From positions 5,642,001-5,706,000 of the forward strand of contig NZ_CP059973.1 in the NCBI RefSeq assembly GCF_009193295.2: a DNA stretch of 64,000 nt. Direction: 5' to 3'. This document shows, piece after piece, positions 55,361 to 64,000 of this stretch (its first letter is position 1; each line of letters opens with the position of its first letter). The notes beneath the pieces are model-generated. The model did no database searches, was not told the DNA's origin, and worked only from the letters and a program-made list of their open reading frames with translations. A program made the position numbers and the translations under genes. Source of the stretch: Bacteroides luhongzhouii (GTDB taxonomy: Bacteria; Bacteroidota; Bacteroidia; Bacteroidales; Bacteroidaceae).

Positions 55361-58300
55361 ATGTACCTTAGAAAATGTTTGGTTTTAGTTTATGGAGCCA
55401 TGGTTATACCTTTCGTGGGTATATCTGCTGATAATGTGAATGTGGCATTACACAAACCGGTAATAGCTTCTTCACAACAAAAAGAATTTCCTGCATCCAA
55501 TGTAACTGACGGAGTTATTTCGCGCAAATCTTCCTGGACAAGTGCCAAAGGCGCTCGTACTCCGCATATTCTTGATCTTAATTTGCAAAAATATTATGAT
55601 ATCGACAGGGTAATTATCTACACGGGAATTCCTGAACCGGAAAAGACGGAACAAGAGAAAGGACAAGCTCCCGGCTTCTGGGCGATGAAGAACTTCAAAA
55701 TTCAGTATTGGGACGATGCAAACTGGACAGACTTGCCTAATACGGAATGTACGGAGAACCGGTTGGATAAAATCGAATTTACATTTACCCCACAGCTTAC
55801 TACTTTCCAGCTTCGACTAATCTCTACTGATGGGGAACCTGTTACCATCAATGAGTTTGAAGTATATGGCAAAGAAAAGAAAAATATGATTGCTCCTGTT
55901 ATACGGAATGAATTGCCAGATAGAGTTCATAAAGAATTTCCTAAGGACATGCTTGTAACAGTCAATAAAAATGTGATAGGCAATACCATGAAATACGTGG
56001 CTTACAATCAAGGATATTATATGCCCGGCAGCAACATCTCAGGTTGGCTTGAATATTCTAATGTAAACAGTTTACGCGTATGGACATCCATGAATGATTA
56101 TGTACCCGAAGAGGCAGTAAATTATCAGAAGAACTTGAATACACTAGAAGAGTTTGAAGCGTACAAACATGAATTACGGAGTAATCCTGAAAAAAATAAC
56201 TTCATCAAATGGAAACCGATTTTGGAAAGATGCCGCAAACAACAATTCTCAACCAATTCAATGGTATTTGAATATGCTTTACTTGAATTGAAACGCTTGA
56301 ACATAGACGTAGTCCTACAGATGAATTCAACAGACTTTGACCATACATGGAGCAATAAATGGAAACAATGGCAACGCTTTTATGCCCTGGCATTTTATGC
56401 AGCCAAAACAGGTGACGTGACAATGTTCGCCATGCAGAACGAACCTAATCACCGACATTCCGGTCCGATGAAAATCACACAATATGTAGATGCCATGAAA
56501 ATTGTGTCAGATGCTATATATTGTGCTATACAGGACGTAAACAAACTCTATGGAAAGCATCTGAAATCACGTTTTGTAAGTCCTGTTACGGCAGGCTCCA
56601 ACGCAAACTGGTGGGCGGAGGTTGTGAAAAGCTTGCGTATCGATTATCGGGGATTACCTTCTGACAGAGACTTGCTGGACATATTCTCGACACACTCTTA
56701 TAATCTTCCGGCAGCAGGATATGTATCCAAGGTTTCAGACATACGGAAGATCATAGTAGATAATCATCCTTTAAACCGCTCTCTTCCGATAGTGTATACT
56801 GAAACCGGGCGTTGGATGAATGCCTATCTCATTGACAAATACGAGACGATGGACTCCCCTTCCCTATTTACCGAATGGGCAGGTGAATATACCAACAATA
56901 CTCTTAACCAGGGGTATGGTATGTGGGCCTTCAAATTTGCCAACACAACCAGCAACACCTATCCGCGTGGCATTAAATCGGGACATCATTTTATCTGGCA
57001 AGGCAAGAGAATCGTAGAAGATGCTTACAACAACGTAGCATTGGGGAAGAAAGTCATTGATTTGACCTCTTCACATCCTGCACAAGTGAAAGTGATCACC
57101 GACGGCAACAAGACCGACGCCTCCATGTGGACATCTGTGAATACAGACGAAAAGAAATGCCTCGAAATAGATTTGGGAAAGAGTTATTCTTTAGGTGCGG
57201 CCGTAGTCTATACCGGCTCGGAATACGGAGTCTACACAGGTCCGGACCGCGTGAAGAATTTCCGGTTGCAATATTGGGAGGGTACCGGTTGGAAAGATAT
57301 TGAAGAAACGATTGAAAACAATGCTCGCTATACGCAATCTTTCTTTCTATTTAAGACTCCTGTGACAAGTTCGAGAATTCGTTTTATTGCTACCGATAAG
57401 GGCAGTATCAAGGTAAGGGAGATAAAATTGTTTGATGAAGAATCAGTAAAAAACATCCCGGAATCTTATGATATAAGTGGCATTCAGCGGACGGGACAGG
57501 TAGTCCGGCTTTTTGCAAAAGGTTTTAAGGACGAACGGCCGCTATTGGAAACGGTAAAATCAGTCCCCGATAATGAGGTAGATGCATTAACCTCTTACAA
57601 CCCGGAAGAAATGCGATATTATATATGGCTTGTACAACGTAAACTCTCGCCAAACACGCTGACTTTGAATTTAAAATCATTAAACCTCCCCACCGGTACA
57701 AAGGTATTTGCCGAAAAAGTAAGTGCGGATGCCTATGGCGAAGTGGTGTGGTCAAAAGAAATTTCCGAAAACGGACAACTATCGTTCGAACTACCGGCTC
57801 AAAGTGTGATGCTTCTTACTATCCCCGCTCGCAAAAATACGCCTTGCACTTTGATTGCTACAGCAGACGCTACTATAAAAAATGGCAGTAATAGCGAAAA
57901 GAACTTTGGCAAAATAAAAAAGATGAGTGTAGAAATGAACGCTTCACAGATTAATCACAATCAGGTCAGCTACATCAAATTCGACTTATCCAAAGTAGAT
58001 AATATAAATGCGGCACTACTGCAGATTTATGGTAATTCGCCGGACAAGTATTCATATCGTTTCCATGTCTATGCCTTAGACAACTGCGATTGGAATGAAA
58101 TGTCCTTAAATTGGAATAACGCTCCTAACCTGGATAGGGAACAAATGCGTATAACCCAAGTAGGGAACACCGCACATGTAGCGGGAGAAATCGTAGTCAA
58201 TAAAAATGCTTCATATCATCAGCTCGATGTTACTAAACTGATACGTAAGTGTAAACAGAAAGAGATCACTTTCGTATTGATAAGGGAGCTCCGACAATTG

Positions 58301-58381
58301 GGTGATGATTCGGACAATGGTAAAAGTTGCTATTTGGATACGAAAGAGTCTAACCATAAGCCGATATTATCTATCTGGTAA
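55361..58381 (+). CDS. Four-module probable clan GH-A glycoside hydrolase of unassigned family
   Basis: 1006 residues with a signal peptide (1-24). Modules: F5/8-type C (discoidin) domain about 25-172 (NVALHKPVIASSQQKEFPAS); a TIM-barrel-like catalytic domain about 190-545 with FAMQNEPNHRH (likely acid/base Glu 361) and IVYTETGRWM (likely nucleophile Glu 481); a second discoidin domain about 555-700 (NVALGKKVIDLTSSHPAQ); and a C-terminal DNRLRE/CBM96-type domain about 828-1006 (CTLIATADATIKNGS, IKFDLSKVDNINAALLQIYG). The two glutamates at strand ends are the clan GH-A retaining pair. I do not recognise the GH family; agarase/porphyranase-like or GH39/GH30-like relatives are possible. Confidence 0.65.
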   Translation: MYLRKCLVLVYGAMVIPFVGISADNVNVALHKPVIASSQQKEFPASNVTDGVISRKSSWTSAKGARTPHILDLNLQKYYDIDRVIIYTGIPEPEKTEQEKGQAPGFWAMKNFKIQYWDDANWTDLPNTECTENRLDKIEFTFTPQLTTFQLRLISTDGEPVTINEFEVYGKEKKNMIAPVIRNELPDRVHKEFPKDMLVTVNKNVIGNTMKYVAYNQGYYMPGSNISGWLEYSNVNSLRVWTSMNDYVPEEAVNYQKNLNTLEEFEAYKHELRSNPEKNNFIKWKPILERCRKQQFSTNSMVFEYALLELKRLNIDVVLQMNSTDFDHTWSNKWKQWQRFYALAFYAAKTGDVTMFAMQNEPNHRHSGPMKITQYVDAMKIVSDAIYCAIQDVNKLYGKHLKSRFVSPVTAGSNANWWAEVVKSLRIDYRGLPSDRDLLDIFSTHSYNLPAAGYVSKVSDIRKIIVDNHPLNRSLPIVYTETGRWMNAYLIDKYETMDSPSLFTEWAGEYTNNTLNQGYGMWAFKFANTTSNTYPRGIKSGHHFIWQGKRIVEDAYNNVALGKKVIDLTSSHPAQVKVITDGNKTDASMWTSVNTDEKKCLEIDLGKSYSLGAAVVYTGSEYGVYTGPDRVKNFRLQYWEGTGWKDIEETIENNARYTQSFFLFKTPVTSSRIRFIATDKGSIKVREIKLFDEESVKNIPESYDISGIQRTGQVVRLFAKGFKDERPLLETVKSVPDNEVDALTSYNPEEMRYYIWLVQRKLSPNTLTLNLKSLNLPTGTKVFAEKVSADAYGEVVWSKEISENGQLSFELPAQSVMLLTIPARKNTPCTLIATADATIKNGSNSEKNFGKIKKMSVEMNASQINHNQVSYIKFDLSKVDNINAALLQIYGNSPDKYSYRFHVYALDNCDWNEMSLNWNNAPNLDREQMRITQVGNTAHVAGEIVVNKNASYHQLDVTKLIRKCKQKEITFVLIRELRQLGDDSDNGKSCYLDTKESNHKPILSIW

Positions 58382-58495
58382 CATAAAACAGATAACCGTA
58401 TGATTTTGCTCTCTTTTCGTACAATCCTCTTATATTATATTTCTTTTTTTGAAGACTTTTGCTCAGCATATTCAATAATTAAATCTTATGTATAA

Positions 58496-61400
58496 ATGAA
58501 AAACAATCAATTAAAACTAATCTTGCCGGCTATTTTTCTAATGATTATGGTAGGCATACATGCGCAAAATGTACGAGTGACAGGTGTTGTGTCTGATGCA
58601 CAAAGCCCATTGATTGGTGTGAATGTCCATGTGAAAGGAGGTACAACCGGTGTGATTACCGATATGAATGGAAAATATTCTATTGAGGTACCTTCCAATG
58701 CCACACTTGTATTCTCCTATATAGGTTATGCAGATCAAGAGCATAAAGTAGGTAATCGGAAAATTATCAATGTAACCATGTCCGAAGACTCTAAATTACT
58801 GGAAGAAATCGTGGTAGTGGGGTACGGTTATCAAAAGAAAAGCGATATCGCCACTTCCGTTGCTTCCGTCAAGACCGATGAAATGAAAAGTTTCCCGGCA
58901 GGAAATGTGGGAGATATGCTCCGTGGACGTGTAGCGGGAGTTAATGTAACAAGTTCATCAGGCAGGCCCGGATCTGCTCCTACCATCACCATCCGTGGAA
59001 ACCGTTCTATCAGTGCACAAAACACGCCATTGTACGTTATTGATGGTTCAGTATCAAGTAGTGAAGAATTCAGTACTTTAAGTGCGGAAAGCATTGAGTC
59101 TATCGAAATTCTGAAAGATGCAGCTTCTCAAGCCATTTATGGTGCACGGGCCAGCGACGGTGTAATTCTAGTAACAACCAAACGTGGTATGCAAGGTAAA
59201 ATGGAAGTGAATTATAACGGTTATGTAGGTATTCAGTCTTTATGGCGTAACTTCGATTTTTATTCTCCACAAGAATATATGATGCTGCGAAGAGAAGCAA
59301 TGGCAAACGATAAAGGCATTATTGACGCCCGCGAAATTTCTATTTCTGAGGCTTTGAGCGACGAAATAATGAGTGAAGTCTGGGCGAATGGAGAGTTTGT
59401 CAACTGGGAAGATCTGATGTTGAAGAATGCCCTTTACCAGAACCATGATTTAACCGTACGTGGCGGAACTGATAAACTCCGTGTTTCAGCCGGCCTCAAT
59501 TACTTTGATCAAGACGGTATGGTAACGACCGGTTCGGGATATAAAAAAGCTGCTTTCCGCCTAAATGTAGACTATAAAGTGAACAAATGGGCTAATTTCG
59601 GAGTGAATACTTCTTACGCATTATCCAAAAGTGAACGTGAAGATGGAAATTTTACGGAGTTCATTACCCGTACTCCGCTGGCTAAAGTATATAATGCAGA
59701 TGGTAGTTATACCAAATATATCGACACAGCCAACGATGTAAACCCACTTTACAGAGCACAGAATTATGCACGCGAAATAACGAATAACAGCTACCGTGTC
59801 AATATCTTCCTGGAATTGAAACCTTTCAAAGGATTTAATTATCGTTTAAATACTTCTTTCTATAACAGACAGCAAGAAGATGGAGAAGTGAAAGGTGTCA
59901 ATTATCCCGGTGGAGGGGCAACTGCCAAACTAACCAATAACGAACAGAGAAATTATCTGATAGAAAACATCTTCACTTATGAGGTTCCGATAAAAAAACA
60001 ACAGCATAAACTAACGCTTACTGCCGTACAGTCAGTAGACCATTCTCAAACGAAAGGACTGGGATATGCTACCAGTGACTTACCTGTAGACATGGACTGG
60101 GATTTTATATCCAACGGTCAATTTTCCGGCACACCTACGAGAACATTCTCTGAAAATAACTTAGTATCTTTCATGGGACGTGCTTCTTATATCTTTATGG
60201 ATAGATACATTATGAATGTAGCTATCAGACGAGATGGTTCAAGCCGCTTCGGCAAGAACAACAAATGGGGTACATTCCCTTCTGTAGCCCTGGCATGGCG
60301 TGCAAACGAAGAAAGTTTCCTGCGTAATGTGTCATGGATCGATAATTTAAAACTTCGTTTGAGTTATGGCATTGTAGGTAACCAAAATGGAATTGGCAAC
60401 TATACAACACTTGGTTTAACAGATCAAGAACGCTATGAATTCGGTGACAACTCATATATGGGTTATCTTCCCGGAAAAGAGCTTTCAAACCCTAATTTAA
60501 AGTGGGAACAATCACGCACAGCCAATATAGGTCTTGATTTTGGCTTCTTCAACAATCGTTTGTCAGGTACAATTGAATACTATAATACCAGAACGACAGA
60601 CCTGATCGTTAAGCGTGAAATAAACTCTGTCTTAGGATATGAACAGATGCTTGATAATTTGGGAGAAACCAAATCACATGGTATTGATATCAGTATCAAC
60701 GGTGACGTCTTCCGTACAAAGGATTTTACATGGAGTTTGGGGGCTAATTTCAGTCAGTATGCAAATGAAATAGTAAAGATAGACAATCAGGTTGATGAAA
60801 ACGGTAAACCGCTGAGCCAACCGGGTAATAGTTGGTTTGTAGGTAAACCTATACATGTTTATTATGACTATTTACCAGACGGTATCTATCAGTATGAAGA
60901 TTTCGATATCAAACGAAATGCTTATGGCAAATTGGAATATACATTGAAACCGACAATTGATACCGATGGCGATGGTATAGCTGATAAAGCCTTGACACGC
61001 GAAGATAATGTTGCTCCGGGATCTGTAAAGATTAAAGATGTAAATGGCGATGGAAAAATAAATGCTGATGACCGTACACCTATCTCCAGAGATCCGGACT
61101 TCACACTCTCCCTAAATACAACTCTCAAATGGAAAGGTTTTGATTTCTATATGGATTGGTATGGTGTGTCCGGTCGTAAAATCAGAAATGGCTATCTCTC
61201 CGAATCCAATAGCGGTGGTTCTTTACAGGGAAAACTAAATGGCGTGAAGGTAAATTACTGGACCCCATTCAACCCTTCTAACGAATTTCCGCGACCTAGT
61301 CATAACACAAATGTCACTTATCATGGTTCCCTGGCAATTCAGGATGCTTCTTATATCCGCTTACGTACCTTACAGCTGGGGTATACTTTCCCGACAACCT

Positions 61401-61555
61401 GGATAAAAAAACTCCAGCTCCAGAAATTAAGAGTATATGCTACAGCAACCAATCTTCTGACATTTACAGACTTTTTGTCTTATAGTCCGGAGTTGACACC
61501 GGGTGCATATCCTGAATCAAAACAGTATGTATTTGGAATTAATGTTTCATTCTAA
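58496..61555 (+). CDS. SusC-like TonB-dependent transporter of the second PUL
   Basis: 1019 residues. Signal peptide ends IHAQN; the carboxypeptidase-regulatory-like domain is about 25-100 (VTGVVSDAQSPLIGVNVHVKGG); the TonB-box region is EIVVVGYGYQKKSDIATSV; the plug (about 115-235) has TPLYVIDGSVSSSEEF and SIEILKDAASQAIYGARASDGV; the barrel ends in KQYVFGINVSF. The 114-base gap after the hydrolase gene holds no clear consensus promoter. It pairs with the SusD gene 16 bases downstream. Confidence 0.96.
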   Translation: MKNNQLKLILPAIFLMIMVGIHAQNVRVTGVVSDAQSPLIGVNVHVKGGTTGVITDMNGKYSIEVPSNATLVFSYIGYADQEHKVGNRKIINVTMSEDSKLLEEIVVVGYGYQKKSDIATSVASVKTDEMKSFPAGNVGDMLRGRVAGVNVTSSSGRPGSAPTITIRGNRSISAQNTPLYVIDGSVSSSEEFSTLSAESIESIEILKDAASQAIYGARASDGVILVTTKRGMQGKMEVNYNGYVGIQSLWRNFDFYSPQEYMMLRREAMANDKGIIDAREISISEALSDEIMSEVWANGEFVNWEDLMLKNALYQNHDLTVRGGTDKLRVSAGLNYFDQDGMVTTGSGYKKAAFRLNVDYKVNKWANFGVNTSYALSKSEREDGNFTEFITRTPLAKVYNADGSYTKYIDTANDVNPLYRAQNYAREITNNSYRVNIFLELKPFKGFNYRLNTSFYNRQQEDGEVKGVNYPGGGATAKLTNNEQRNYLIENIFTYEVPIKKQQHKLTLTAVQSVDHSQTKGLGYATSDLPVDMDWDFISNGQFSGTPTRTFSENNLVSFMGRASYIFMDRYIMNVAIRRDGSSRFGKNNKWGTFPSVALAWRANEESFLRNVSWIDNLKLRLSYGIVGNQNGIGNYTTLGLTDQERYEFGDNSYMGYLPGKELSNPNLKWEQSRTANIGLDFGFFNNRLSGTIEYYNTRTTDLIVKREINSVLGYEQMLDNLGETKSHGIDISINGDVFRTKDFTWSLGANFSQYANEIVKIDNQVDENGKPLSQPGNSWFVGKPIHVYYDYLPDGIYQYEDFDIKRNAYGKLEYTLKPTIDTDGDGIADKALTREDNVAPGSVKIKDVNGDGKINADDRTPISRDPDFTLSLNTTLKWKGFDFYMDWYGVSGRKIRNGYLSESNSGGSLQGKLNGVKVNYWTPFNPSNEFPRPSHNTNVTYHGSLAIQDASYIRLRTLQLGYTFPTTWIKKLQLQKLRVYATATNLLTFTDFLSYSPELTPGAYPESKQYVFGINVSF

Positions 61556-61571
61556 TAAAATCCCGCAGAAT

Positions 61572-63185
61572 ATGAAAAATAAATTATATATAGCAGCTTT
61601 GACAATATCTTCCATTACGCTATTGTCTTCTTGTGAAGATTTCCTGAACCTCAAATCAAAAACAGACATTACTACTGATTATCTGACCACTTCCCCTGAC
61701 GGACTGTATCGCGCAGCGATAGGATTGTATAGCTTGGACAGAGAATTAGCAAAAGGAGACGGAAGCGGCGGTAGCAACCTTTATATAGTAACAATGTGTG
61801 ATTACAGCACTGATATTATGGCTTTTCGCGCAGGAACAAGTACTGCAATCGCCAAACTACAGAATTTCATGCCCAATAACAGTGATGTAGAATCATTTTG
61901 GCAACACTATTATTTCATCATTGGCAAAGCCAATGAGATTATCACCGGAGCGGAACAGTTGGGATTTGACGATCCTGTGACTACCCGCGCATGGGGTGAA
62001 GCTAAATTTTTCCGTGGACGTGCATATTTTGAACTATGGAAACGTTTTGAACGTCTCTATCTAAATACAATTCCTACTACAGTAGATAATTTGGAACGTG
62101 ATTTCCATCCAGTTTCCACAGAACAGATATTTACTCAGATCAAGACAGATTTGGATGATGCTGTCAATGCACTCGAGTGGGGAATACCCAATAATGACTA
62201 TGGCCGTGTTACCAAAGCTACAGCCAAACACGTGAGAGCACAGGTGGCCATGTGGGAAAAAGACTATGATAAGGCTATTGAAGAGTGCGAGGATATATTC
62301 AGAGATGGAACAATGTACTCTATGATGTCCAAAACAGGGGACGTATTCAACAGTGCAGACATGCGTTCCGCCGAAGTTTTATGGTCTTATCAGTTCTCTG
62401 AAAATATGGGTGGAGGCGGAACCGGTACCCCATTGATGGGACACCGTGCCGCAATTATTACCACTACCCGTTCCCAAGCTAATCCAGATTGTACATTTGA
62501 AGCTGCCCAAGGCGGATATGGATGGGGACGTGTTTATCCAAACACCTATCTGTTCAGTCTGTATGATAAAGAAAAAGACAATCGTTATAAAGATCTTTTC
62601 ATCCATACTTTTTACTATAATGACCAAAGTAAATCTAATTATGGACAGGAAATCCCTAAAGATTTATATGGTAAGGCGGCAGGTTATATGGAAAGACTGC
62701 ACCCGATGTCAAAGAAACACTTTGACCAATGGACCAATGCGACACAACCAGACCGTACGAGCAGTTTCAAAGACCTGATTGTTTATCGCTTAGCCGAAAC
62801 TTATTTAATGTGTAGTGAAGCCTATTTCCATCGTGATGGTGGCGACAGTCCCAAGGCTATAGAGTACTACAACAAAACTTGGGAAAGAGCAGGTAATATT
62901 CATGAAAACGGTCCATTAACCCTCAATATGCTCCTGGATGAATATGCCCGTGAACTACACTTTGAAGGAGTACGCTGGTCATTGTTAAAACGCCTTGGTA
63001 TTTTGGGCGAACGCGTTCGTCAACATGGAGGTGACCTTATGCTGGAAGACCCGTATCTGGATAAAGACTATGCCGAATGCCGCCAGAACTTTGTATTAGG
63101 CAAACATGAAACATGGCCTATTCCACAAACGCAGATTGACTTAATGGGAACTAATGTCTTTCCGCAGAGTGATCCATGGAAATAA
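61572..63185 (+). CDS. SusD-like glycan-binding lipoprotein of the second PUL
   Basis: About 537 residues from MKNKLYIAALTISSITLLSS; the longer frame starting inside susC is rejected. Lipobox LLSSC followed by EDFLNLKSKTDITTDYLTTS, with acidic residues directly after the cysteine for surface export. SusD core helices (GEAKFFRGRAYFELWKRFERLYL), and the C-terminal family pattern LLDEYARELHFEGVRWSLLKRLG and ETWPIPQTQIDLMG are present. It lids the SusC transporter and gives the pair its glycan preference. Confidence 0.95.
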   Translation: MKNKLYIAALTISSITLLSSCEDFLNLKSKTDITTDYLTTSPDGLYRAAIGLYSLDRELAKGDGSGGSNLYIVTMCDYSTDIMAFRAGTSTAIAKLQNFMPNNSDVESFWQHYYFIIGKANEIITGAEQLGFDDPVTTRAWGEAKFFRGRAYFELWKRFERLYLNTIPTTVDNLERDFHPVSTEQIFTQIKTDLDDAVNALEWGIPNNDYGRVTKATAKHVRAQVAMWEKDYDKAIEECEDIFRDGTMYSMMSKTGDVFNSADMRSAEVLWSYQFSENMGGGGTGTPLMGHRAAIITTTRSQANPDCTFEAAQGGYGWGRVYPNTYLFSLYDKEKDNRYKDLFIHTFYYNDQSKSNYGQEIPKDLYGKAAGYMERLHPMSKKHFDQWTNATQPDRTSSFKDLIVYRLAETYLMCSEAYFHRDGGDSPKAIEYYNKTWERAGNIHENGPLTLNMLLDEYARELHFEGVRWSLLKRLGILGERVRQHGGDLMLEDPYLDKDYAECRQNFVLGKHETWPIPQTQIDLMGTNVFPQSDPWK

Positions 63186-63229
63186 AAAGAAACTGATTTT
63201 AATTTATAAATCTGTAAAAGAATCGTAGT

Positions 63230-64000
63230 ATGAAAAGACTAACATTGATTTCATTGATTCTGAGTATGGTATTGACCTCTTGTAAAGAGTACGGTGAAGT
63301 AAGAATCATGCCTGAATTTAATAATAGCGGAACAGAGGTTGAACTCTACAAAAATGAAGGTTCCTCAAAAACAGTGGTAATATCCACTACAGCAAATGAA
63401 GTGACAGCTGACTACAATGCCAACTGGCTCTCGGTAGATGCCAATAAACAACGTATCATCTATACAGCCCTTACGACTAACGAAACCGGTGAGGTGCGCT
63501 CTGCCACCGTCAAGTTAAATGCCGGAGAATTCTCTATGGAGGTGACGGTAAACCAGTTAGCGAAAGACGAGTCGGAAGTGAAGACATTAAAAGTCGGACA
63601 ATTAACGGAAGATGGCCTTGGAATGATATTCTGGGTCGATCCAGATAATCAAGAAGCAGGTAAAGCCATTTCATTAGAACGTTGGGGCGGTAATCCGTTT
63701 GAAGCATCCATCAAATTGCACAATGCTTTCTCCATGATAAATGGTATCGAAAATACAGCTCTGTATACTGATGCCGGCAACAACGACGCAGCTGCTCTAT
63801 GTACAAATTTGGGAGAGGGATGGTATCTGCCTGCATCTGAAGAATTAGGAGATTTATTTGATATCTATAACGGAATAGCACGCGACAATGGATTTACAAA
63901 TGCTACACCCAATCAAATCAGTGATGCTGAAAAGGCCTCCCGTGCTACATTTGATAAAAATTTAACCGACCTTGGAGGGGCAGTAATAAACGCAGCCGCA
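63230..64000 (+). CDS. BACON-domain lipoprotein, SusE position, cut by the window edge
   Basis: 257 codons are visible and the frame is open to the end of the window. Lipobox LTSC (Cys about 18) followed by KEYGE. A BACON domain covers about 35-120 (VTADYNANWLSVDANKQ, SATVKLNAGEFSMEVTVNQLA). After it comes VGQLTEDGLGMIFWVDPDNQ and LGEGWYLPASEELGDLFDIYNG, the pattern of DUF1566/FISUMP-type lectin-like domains. BACON domains in Bacteroides usually act as spacers or mucin/glycan contacts. Its place right after SusD makes a surface glycan-binding protein the best guess. Confidence 0.75.
   Translation, partial: MKRLTLISLILSMVLTSCKEYGEVRIMPEFNNSGTEVELYKNEGSSKTVVISTTANEVTADYNANWLSVDANKQRIIYTALTTNETGEVRSATVKLNAGEFSMEVTVNQLAKDESEVKTLKVGQLTEDGLGMIFWVDPDNQEAGKAISLERWGGNPFEASIKLHNAFSMINGIENTALYTDAGNNDAAALCTNLGEGWYLPASEELGDLFDIYNGIARDNGFTNATPNQISDAEKASRATFDKNLTDLGGAVINAAA

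Overview
The window looks like chromosomal DNA of a gut Bacteroides close to the B. thetaiotaomicron / B. ovatus / B. xylanisolvens group. The evidence is three or more SusC/SusD-type systems, a hybrid two-component regulator, ECF sigma/FecR pairs, surface lipoproteins with acidic residues after the lipid cysteine, and promoters with the Bacteroidetes -7 box TAnnTTTG. No rRNA, tRNA, insertion sequence, CRISPR array or integrase was seen.

Layout. (1) 1-0.73 kb: an ECF sigma factor followed by the first codons of a FecR-type anti-sigma factor, cut by the window edge. (2) 0.88-4.93 kb: both subunits of B12-dependent methylmalonyl-CoA mutase. (3) 5.1-10.4 kb: an AspT/YidE-type transporter, a cytidylate-kinase-like protein and a large outer-membrane barrel protein. 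(4) 10.65-19.93 kb: a vitamin B12 uptake locus. A cobalamin riboswitch precedes btuB, btuG and two more surface lipoproteins on the minus strand, and btuF-btuC-btuD run divergently on the plus strand. One lipoprotein appears to be a BtuG paralogue with an added PKD domain. The mutase nearby is a major consumer of this vitamin. (5) 20.0-35.7 kb: a nine-gene alpha-mannoside utilisation operon (mannose-6-phosphate isomerase, ROK kinase, SusC, SusD, SusE-position protein, two GH76, GH92, MFS permease) opposite a GntR/UTRA regulator. A 13-15 base motif, a likely operator, occurs three times around the regulator, the isomerase promoter and the kinase start codon. (6) 35.8-39.1 kb: a small regulatory island. 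It has a mosaic DNA-binding protein with an RNA-polymerase-alpha-CTD-like C-terminus behind a ~248-nt structured leader that ends in a terminator touching its start codon, two HU-like proteins whose promoters share an unusual upstream box at identical spacing, an array of GGAAC repeats, and a DUF4248 protein whose last codons form half of a perfect 21-bp terminator stem. (7) 39.1-45.7 kb: an RND efflux operon (adaptor, pump, TolC-type channel) divergent from an AraC regulator. (8) 46.0-64.0 kb: a second polysaccharide utilisation locus with a hybrid two-component sensor, a GH2-like enzyme, a tandem two-domain SGNH esterase, a four-module probable clan GH-A hydrolase of unassigned family, SusC, SusD and a BACON-domain lipoprotein cut by the right edge. 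Its target is not known; the esterases suggest an O-acetylated glycan.

The regions most worth a second look are the regulatory island at 35.8-39.1 kb and the enzyme set at 50.1-58.4 kb. Function calls come from reading motifs by eye, without database searches; RNA structures were paired by hand.
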